From: Palsa-504 sp050010815
GTDB lineage: Bacteria; Actinomycetota; Actinomycetes; Streptosporangiales; Streptosporangiaceae
Direction of reading: 5' to 3'
Assembly (NCBI GenBank): GCA_050010815.1
Contig: JBEKKH010000214.1
Location: forward strand, 1 to 10,938
DNA: 10,938 nucleotides
The notes under the pieces were generated by a model. It did not search any database and was not told the origin of the DNA. It was given only the letters and a program-made list of their open reading frames with translations. Within the stretch, counting starts at the first letter, position 1; each line of letters begins with the position of its first letter. The position numbers and the translations under genes are program-made. Of the stretch, positions 6,642 through 10,938 are shown one piece after another.

Positions 6642-8265
6642 CCAGGAGGACAACCGGATGGACCAGGACCGGGCACGGACCTTGCTGCGCACCGAGCGTG
6701 ACGAGGTGCAGGGCTTGCTCTCCGACGCCGAGGCGGCCGGGCAGGAGGACCGCGCGTCGGTGCTGGACAGCGAGTCCGGCGACATCAGTGACTCCGCTCA
6801 GCCGCTGACCGCCCAGGGTATGGACGACGCTATCGCCGAGAGCTTGCGTACCCGGCTGGCCGCCATCGAGCGCGCGCTGCACCGGCTGGCCGACGGCAGC
6901 TACGGCCGCTCCACCGTCAGCGGCAAGCCCATCCCGGATGAGCGGCTCGAGGCCGACCCCGCGGCCGAGCTCACCATCGAAGAGGCCAGGGCCGCGGAAA
7001 CGCAGGCCCAGCGGGGCTAAGCCCCGGGGCGGCCAGTCGGGGCCGGCCGGCCAGGTGGCCACCCGCGCGGGCTCCTCGGAGTGCGGGTTGCGGCCCCGGG
7101 CGGCGAACCGTTCCATCTTGGTCGCGCCGGGCAGCTCGACCCGGGCCGAGAACAGGTCCACGTGGTCCGCGAGGATCTCCACCCAGCAGATCTGCTGGTT
7201 GCGGACGTAGGCCGGCGGCAGTCCGTACCGGCCGCCGATGCCCTCGACGACCGCGGTGCACGATCCCGAGTTGGCGTAGAAGCCGTCAGCGGTGGCCGCC
7301 AGCTCCGGATGGTGCGTGTGCCCCGTGATGAACCCGTAGTAGCCGTCTGCGACGAGGTCGACGGCACGCTGGCGTGCGGCGTGGTTCTGCCCGTAGCCCC
7401 GGTCATCCAGGGCCAGCGCGCTGATCGACAGCCAGGCGCGCCGGACGAGGATGCCGACCACGGCGGCGAGCACGATGAGGTCGGCGATCGCGCCGTACCC
7501 GAGGATCTCGGCCCGGTGCACCCACGCGTCCGTGTCCGGGTAACGGGACCGGAAAGCGGTGAACTCCGGGATCCGGATCAGGACCAGGATCGCCAGCGGG
7601 AGCGCGATCAGCCACCACAGGCGGCGGCCCAGCTTGCGGTAGACGAGCCGGGAACCGATAAACGAGGGGAAGTCGGTCGGGTCCGCCATCTCGTGCGCCC
7701 CGTCAACCCAGCCGCGACCGAGGAACTCGATACGCGGGATGACCTCCCTGACGACGTGGTGACCAATCGGGGTGTCCAGCGGGTTGCGGGCGTCGCAGAA
7801 ACAGTTGTACGGATCGAGCTGATGGCCGTGTTCCACCCGGATCTTGCGGCCTCCGGCCAGCAGCAGGTCTGCGGACAAGCACAACGTGGCCCCGGTCATC
7901 TCCCTGACCGTGTCCGCCGCCTTGACGTCCCAGGCCAGGTCGCCGTCGTGGTTGCCGATCGCGTAGATCACCTGTCCACCCCGCGCGGTGACCGCCACCA
8001 GCGCCGCGCACAGGTCCTCGTGCGCCCGCAAGATGTCGGTGGCCGTCGCCCCGGGGGAGCCCAGTAGCTCGACGACGTCCCCGGCCAAGATGACCGTGAT
8101 CGCCCCGGTCTCGGCGTCCAGGTGCCGCGCCAGGGTCTCGCAGGACCGCCCGGATACGGCCGAACGGACCGGAGGCAAATGCAGGTCGCTGACCGTGATG
8201 ACCTTGGCGTCGGGCGGGACGGCCACCTCGAGCAGGTCGGCGACCTCAGGTCGTGGCGCGGGCAT
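6562..8265 (-). CDS. Membrane-anchored metallophosphoesterase; C-terminal third doubtful
   Basis: Calcineurin-like phosphoesterase with the dinuclear-metal motifs in order: SDLHL (Asp27, His29), AGDVVEL (Asp63), GNHDGD (Asn105, His106), EHGHQLDPYN (His146, His148) and GHTHHPE (His316, His318). Between the last two motifs is an insert with two hydrophobic segments (about 216-230 and 257-275), so the enzyme is probably membrane-anchored. The substrate is unknown. The start is ATG 8265 with only a weak AGG before it; VPPDAKVITVSDLHL follows as expected. The frame has no stop until 6562 (567 residues). The recognisable protein ends near WPAGPDWP (404-412), just before the DksA-like stop codon; residues from about 416 on are exactly antisense to that gene and look like shadow sequence. 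One base fewer in the CCCCGGGG run (7022-7029) would end it at TAG 7019-7017 after 415 residues. The true end is therefore uncertain. Confidence 0.85.
   Translation of the reverse strand: MPAPRPEVADLLEVAVPPDAKVITVSDLHLPPVRSAVSGRSCETLARHLDAETGAITVILAGDVVELLGSPGATATDILRAHEDLCAALVAVTARGGQVIYAIGNHDGDLAWDVKAADTVREMTGATLCLSADLLLAGGRKIRVEHGHQLDPYNCFCDARNPLDTPIGHHVVREVIPRIEFLGRGWVDGAHEMADPTDFPSFIGSRLVYRKLGRRLWWLIALPLAILVLIRIPEFTAFRSRYPDTDAWVHRAEILGYGAIADLIVLAAVVGILVRRAWLSISALALDDRGYGQNHAARQRAVDLVADGYYGFITGHTHHPELAATADGFYANSGSCTAVVEGIGGRYGLPPAYVRNQQICWVEILADHVDLFSARVELPGATKMERFAARGRNPHSEEPARVATWPAGPDWPPRGLAPLGLRFRGPGLFDGELGRGVGLEPLIRDGLAADGGAAVAAVGQPVQRALDGGQPGTQALGDSVVHTLGGQRLSGVTDVAGLAVQHRRAVLLPGRLGVGEQALHLVTLGAQQGPCPVLVHPVVLLVSRCEVRGHRSARVPLCRAHRPSSAA
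6644..6649 (+). promoter_or_regulatory. Strong Shine-Dalgarno AGGAGG for the DksA-like gene
   Basis: AGGAGG lies 8 bases before ATG 6658 and 2 bases after the permease stop. It is the best ribosome-binding site in the window. It fixes the start at 6658 rather than at upstream in-frame ATGs (6583, 6616), which would overlap the permease. Confidence 0.8.
6658..7020 (+). CDS. DksA/TraR-like protein lacking zinc-finger cysteines
   Basis: Small protein of 120 residues resembling the DksA/TraR family, which binds RNA polymerase through the secondary channel. Seen: an acidic N-terminal helix (1-40), GDISDSA at 41-47, which matches the DxxDxA tip motif of DksA (Asp42, Asp45, Ala47), a second helix (about 54-79), then GSYGRSTVSGKPIPDERLEA (80-99) and DPAAELTIEEA. 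That C-terminal segment aligns with the zinc-finger part of the family (GTCxxCGxPIPxxRLEA...CxxC), but all four cysteines are replaced; the protein contains no cysteine at all. The start is secured by AGGAGG 8 bases upstream. It follows the permease by 16 bp. It is overlapped completely on the other strand by the open end of the metallophosphoesterase frame. A transcriptional role is inferred from the family; DNA or polymerase binding is not shown. Confidence 0.8.
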   Translation: MDQDRARTLLRTERDEVQGLLSDAEAAGQEDRASVLDSESGDISDSAQPLTAQGMDDAIAESLRTRLAAIERALHRLADGSYGRSTVSGKPIPDERLEADPAAELTIEEARAAETQAQRG

Positions 8266-8361
8266 ACCTGCGTGTGTTCCCCGGCTCCCGGCAATGATGC
8301 CCTAGTAATGGCCAAAAATCATGTGGGCCAGGACCGGCTGCACCGGATACCTTCCCTACGT
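8266..8361. promoter_or_regulatory. Divergent intergenic region, metallophosphoesterase / valS
   Basis: These 96 bp separate divergent starts and must carry promoters for both sides. GC content drops around CCTAGTAATGGCCAAAAATC. On the plus strand TAGTAA (8303-8308) or TACCTT (8348-8353, 8 bases before ATG 8362) could be a -10 element. No clear -35, Shine-Dalgarno sequence or T-box-like structure is seen, and the space is too short for a full T-box leader. The plus frame is open here, with alternative starts ATG 8308 and GTG 8323. Codons such as AAA AAT CAT, ATA and CTA are unlike the rest of valS, so I read the stretch as noncoding. Confidence 0.4.
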
Positions 8362-10881
8362 ATGGAACTCGGCGAGTACCACCATCAGGAGGTCGAGGCG
8401 GCCGGCCGGGCGCTGTGGGAGGCGCACGACGTCTACGCCTACGACCGGGCCGCCCAGGGACCGGTGTTCAGCGTAGACACGCCGCCGGCCTACGTATCGG
8501 CGGCGCACCTGCATGTCGGACACGCGATGAGCTACTCCCAGCCCGACTTTATCGTCCGCTTCCGGCGGATGCGCGGGGAACGCGTGTTCTACCCGATCGG
8601 GTTCGACGACAACGGGCTGCCGACCGAACGGTACGTAGAGCAGGCGTACCACGTCCGGGCCGCGGATATGCCGCGGGCCGAATTCGCCGCGCTCTGCCTG
8701 GCCGAGACCCGGCGCACGGCCGAACGGTACGAGGACCTATGGCGGCGGCTGGGTCTGTCGGTGGACTGGTCGCTGCGCTACTCCACCATCGACGCGCGCT
8801 GCCAGCGAACCGCCCAGACCAGCTTCATCAAGCTGCACGAGGCGGGCTACCTGCGGCGCGCGCAGGACCCGATCTTGTGGTGCCCGGAAGATCGCACCTC
8901 GCTGGCCCAGGCGGACGTGGAGGATCTGGAGCGGACCAGCCGGCTGCACACGATCAGGTTCGCCGTCTCCGCTCCAGGTCCGCTTACCGAGGCGCTGATC
9001 GCCACCACCCGGCCGGAGTTGCTTCCGGCCTGCGTCGCGCTGTACCACCATCCAGCCGATTCCCGGTACGAGGGGCTGGAGCGGGCCGCGGTGCCGCTGT
9101 TCGGCTACGAGGTGCCGGTCCTGACCGACGAATCGGTGGATCCGGAGTACGGGACCGGGCTGATGATGGTGTGCACGTTCGGTGACCGCGAGGACGTGCT
9201 GAGGTGGCGGCGGGACGGCCTCCCGCTGCGGCTGGTGGTGGAGCCGGACGGCCGGCTGGGGGAGCTGGCCGGTGAGTTCGCCGGGCTGCCGCTGACCCAG
9301 GCCCGCGCGGCCATCGTCAAGGCCCTCACGGCGGCCGGGTGGCTGGTGGGCAGCGTTCCGGTCCGCCAGGTCGTCGGCGTGCACGAGCGGTGCCAGACGC
9401 CGGTCGAGTTCCAGATCCGGCCGCAGTGGTTCATCGCCGTGCGGGAGCACGCGGACCGCTTCCGGGCCCGCGCGGCCGAACTTGAGTGGATCCCCCCGTA
9501 TATGCGGCGGCGGCTCGAGGACTGGATCGACGGTCTCAAGTGGGACTGGAACATCACCAGGCAGCGGCGATACGGCGTGCCGTTCCCCGTGTGGTTCTGC
9601 ACGTCCTGCGCGACACCGGTCCTGGCCCGGCTACAGGACCTGCCGGTGGACCCGCTGGCGGACGAGCCGCCCGTGACGGCCTGCCCCTCCTGCGGGTCGG
9701 CCCTGGAGGCCGATCCCGACGTGATGGACACGTGGATGACATCCTCGCTATCACCGCAGATCAACGACGGATGGGCGCTTGGTTCTGGGACCGACCCCGC
9801 GCTGGCGCCGATGTCCATGCGGGTGCAGGCTTTCGAGATCATCAGGACCTGGCTGTTCTACTCGGTGGTCCAGTCCGAACTGCTGCTCCGGCGGGTACCG
9901 TGGCGCACCGCGCTCATCTCCGGCTGGGGCCTGAGCGAGCAGGGCAGGAAGCTGTCCAAGCGGGACCTGGACTCCTCAACGGGCGCCGACGGCTTCAACC
10001 GGTACGTGCCCGATGACGTGATGGCCAAGTACGGCGCGGACGCCCTCCGGCTGTGGGCGACCAAGGGTCGCATCGGCACCGACCTGCGGTACAACGAGAA
10101 GGACATCAGGACCGGCCGGAAATTCGCGGTCAAGCTGTGGAACGTGGGCCGGTTCCTGTCCCTGAACCTCGGCGCGCCCGGCGTTCCTGCCGCCGGGCCC
10201 GCGCCCGGTGAGCGGAACATCGTGGACCGGTGGGTCCTCTCGCACCTGGCCGACGCGGTGGCCGAGGCCACGGCGGCGTTCGAGGCCTACGACTACATGC
10301 AGGCCCACCAGGCCGCTTCCCGGATGTTCTGGTCCATCTACTGCGACCGCTACCTCGAGATGATCAAGGACCGCCTCAGCCCCGGCCCCCACCCGGATAG
10401 TACGGATTCGGATAATCCGGACCGGGATAGTGCGCTTCGGACCCTGTGGGAGTCCTACCGGGTGCTGCTGGGACTGTTCGCGCCCTTCGCCCCCTTCGTG
10501 ACCGAACGCATGTACCAGCACTTCTACCGCCCGCACGAGGGCGTCGTCTCGCTGCACGCGACCCGCTGGCCGGTACCGGACCCGACCTGGCGCAGCGACC
10601 GGTCGGCGGTGGACCAGCTGGCGGTCATCCTGGACGCCACCCGGGCGCTGCGCAGCGCCCAGCGGCTCGGCAACGCGGCCCGGCTCAGCCAGCTCATCGT
10701 CCAGCCGCACACCCCCGAGGCCGATGCCCTCCTCGACCGGATCGCCGAGCCCCTCCGGATCGCCGCCCGCGCCCGCACCCTAACCCGCGCCCCGACCCCA
10801 ACCCGCGCCCCCCATCCCGACCCCGCAAGTCCCACCCACCCCAGCGGCATCCACGGCATCACCGTCAACATCATCGTGTAG
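8362..10881 (+). CDS. valS: Valyl-tRNA synthetase, archaeal/rickettsial type
   Basis: Class I aminoacyl-tRNA synthetase charging tRNA-Val, 839 residues. Seen: FSVDTPPAYVSAAHLHVGHA with HVGH at 51-54, FYPIGFDDNGLPTERYVE (76-93), editing-domain ATTRPE (214-219) and GTGLMMVCTFGD (264-275). The last has CTFGD where the common bacterial ValRS has TPAHD, a trait I recall from the archaeal/rickettsial type. Zinc-type pairs are FCTSC (Cys413, Cys416) and CPSC (Cys441, Cys444), then DVMDTWMTSSLSP. KMSKS appears as KLSKR (530-534), followed by a longer loop instead of the usual GN, and then DLRYNEKDIRTGRKFAVKLWN (574-594), a ValRS hallmark. The anticodon-binding domain follows (about 620-780), carrying an insert at 673-691. 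The C-terminus is a Pro/Arg-rich tail. ATG 8362 is preferred to 8308 on codon use and family N-terminus. It may be a second ValRS or the only one; the window cannot tell. Confidence 0.9.
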   Translation: MELGEYHHQEVEAAGRALWEAHDVYAYDRAAQGPVFSVDTPPAYVSAAHLHVGHAMSYSQPDFIVRFRRMRGERVFYPIGFDDNGLPTERYVEQAYHVRAADMPRAEFAALCLAETRRTAERYEDLWRRLGLSVDWSLRYSTIDARCQRTAQTSFIKLHEAGYLRRAQDPILWCPEDRTSLAQADVEDLERTSRLHTIRFAVSAPGPLTEALIATTRPELLPACVALYHHPADSRYEGLERAAVPLFGYEVPVLTDESVDPEYGTGLMMVCTFGDREDVLRWRRDGLPLRLVVEPDGRLGELAGEFAGLPLTQARAAIVKALTAAGWLVGSVPVRQVVGVHERCQTPVEFQIRPQWFIAVREHADRFRARAAELEWIPPYMRRRLEDWIDGLKWDWNITRQRRYGVPFPVWFCTSCATPVLARLQDLPVDPLADEPPVTACPSCGSALEADPDVMDTWMTSSLSPQINDGWALGSGTDPALAPMSMRVQAFEIIRTWLFYSVVQSELLLRRVPWRTALISGWGLSEQGRKLSKRDLDSSTGADGFNRYVPDDVMAKYGADALRLWATKGRIGTDLRYNEKDIRTGRKFAVKLWNVGRFLSLNLGAPGVPAAGPAPGERNIVDRWVLSHLADAVAEATAAFEAYDYMQAHQAASRMFWSIYCDRYLEMIKDRLSPGPHPDSTDSDNPDRDSALRTLWESYRVLLGLFAPFAPFVTERMYQHFYRPHEGVVSLHATRWPVPDPTWRSDRSAVDQLAVILDATRALRSAQRLGNAARLSQLIVQPHTPEADALLDRIAEPLRIAARARTLTRAPTPTRAPHPDPASPTHPSGIHGITVNIIV
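10393..10431. repeat. Palindromic, AT-richer insert within valS
   Basis: The segment holds CCGGATAGT and CGGGATAGT 30 bp apart. Between them lie an inverted repeat CGGATT-cggat-AATCCG (10403-10419) and a wider pair CCGGAT (10393-10398) / ATCCGG (10415-10420). It encodes PDSTDSDNPDRDS, a polar loop between helices of the anticodon-binding domain, and keeps the frame. Its base composition is lower in GC than the surrounding gene. Confidence 0.45.
10783..10818 (+). repeat. 18-bp tandem repeat (2 copies) in valS tail
   Basis: Two adjacent 18-bp units (10783-10800 and 10801-10818) share ACCCGCGCCCC and encode TRAPTP and TRAPHP. They form the core of a low-complexity Pro/Arg/Thr-rich C-terminal tail (about residues 803-830) unlike a folded synthetase domain. 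Confidence 0.6.
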
Positions 10882-10895
10882 GGGATTTCGTTGAT

Positions 10896-10938
10896 CACGA
10901 AGACTTTTAGCCCATTTTCGGGGGTAAAAGTCTTCGTG
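10896..10938. repeat. Perfect 14-bp inverted repeat (long hairpin), candidate terminator
   Basis: CACGAAGACTTTTA (10896-10909) and TAAAAGTCTTCGTG (10925-10938) are exact reverse complements. Inside them, CCC (10911-10913) pairs with GGG (10921-10923) after one G-G mismatch, leaving the 7-base loop ATTTTCG. The arms are about 36% GC, far below the rest of the window. The hairpin lies 14 bp after the valS stop, so a terminator is possible, but any T-run would be outside the window and the stem may extend beyond the edge. A dispersed repeat or mobile-element end is the alternative. Confidence 0.9.

Noticed and set aside
7012..7026. CGGGGC-TAA-GCCCCG hairpin at the end of the DksA-like gene as a terminator
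   Set aside because: Only 6 bp of stem with a 3-base loop, it contains the stop codon and has no T-run on either side; such small GC palindromes are common here.
7081..8067. Plus-strand open frame (328 codons) opposite the metallophosphoesterase
   Set aside because: Antisense to all of the conserved phosphoesterase motifs; Asp/Val/Arg/Gln-rich translation with no domain.
8122..8361. Extension of valS to 919 residues
   Set aside because: It would overlap the divergent metallophosphoesterase start by 144 bp, and the codons from 8308 to 8361 have weak GC at third positions, unlike the gene proper.
8266..8361. T-box or other riboswitch leader before valS
   Set aside because: 96 bp shared by two divergent genes is too short for a full T-box, and I see no T-box consensus or stem set.
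1..10938. tRNA, rRNA, CRISPR array, transposase or toxin-antitoxin pair
   Set aside because: Nothing in the reading supports any of these; nearly all of the window is accounted for by the listed genes.

Overview
The window (10,938 bp) is very GC-rich, uses GTG as well as ATG starts, strongly prefers G or C at third codon positions and packs its genes tightly. Together with the neighbourhood of transketolase, heme A synthase and a DrrA-like ABC exporter, this points to an actinobacterial chromosome. I cannot name the genus. No tRNA, rRNA, CRISPR array, transposase or phage gene is visible.

Left block (1-5410, minus strand): a compact five-gene unit read in the order ABC ATPase, ABC-2 permease, RhtA/EamA-type exporter, heme A synthase (ctaA) and transketolase (tkt, cut by the left window edge). 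Adjacent genes overlap by 1, 10 and 4 bp, then comes a 9-bp gap before tkt, so this is almost certainly one operon. The ABC pair plus ctaA resembles the Mycobacterium tuberculosis Rv1458c-Rv1456c set. The RhtA-type gene sits inside the unit, and no ctaB lies between ctaA and tkt.

Middle block (5411-7020, plus strand): a 43-bp divergent promoter region separates the minus-strand operon from a two-gene plus-strand unit. This encodes a PF03773 (DUF318/ArsP-type) permease and a small DksA/TraR-like protein. The latter keeps a DxxDxA coiled-coil tip but has lost the zinc-finger cysteines.

Right block (6562-10938): a membrane-anchored metallophosphoesterase on the minus strand converges on the DksA-like gene. 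Its frame has no stop before it crosses that gene completely. A 96-bp region then divides it from a plus-strand valyl-tRNA synthetase of the archaeal/rickettsial type with a variant KMSKS loop, a short palindrome-bearing insert and a Pro/Arg-rich repeat tail. A perfect 14-bp inverted repeat of unusually low GC follows 14 bp after its stop and runs to the window edge.

I do not see a clear new defence or biosynthetic system. The best leads are the zinc-less DksA-like protein with its permease, the metallophosphoesterase/DksA-like antisense overlap, the unusual ValRS and the terminal hairpin.
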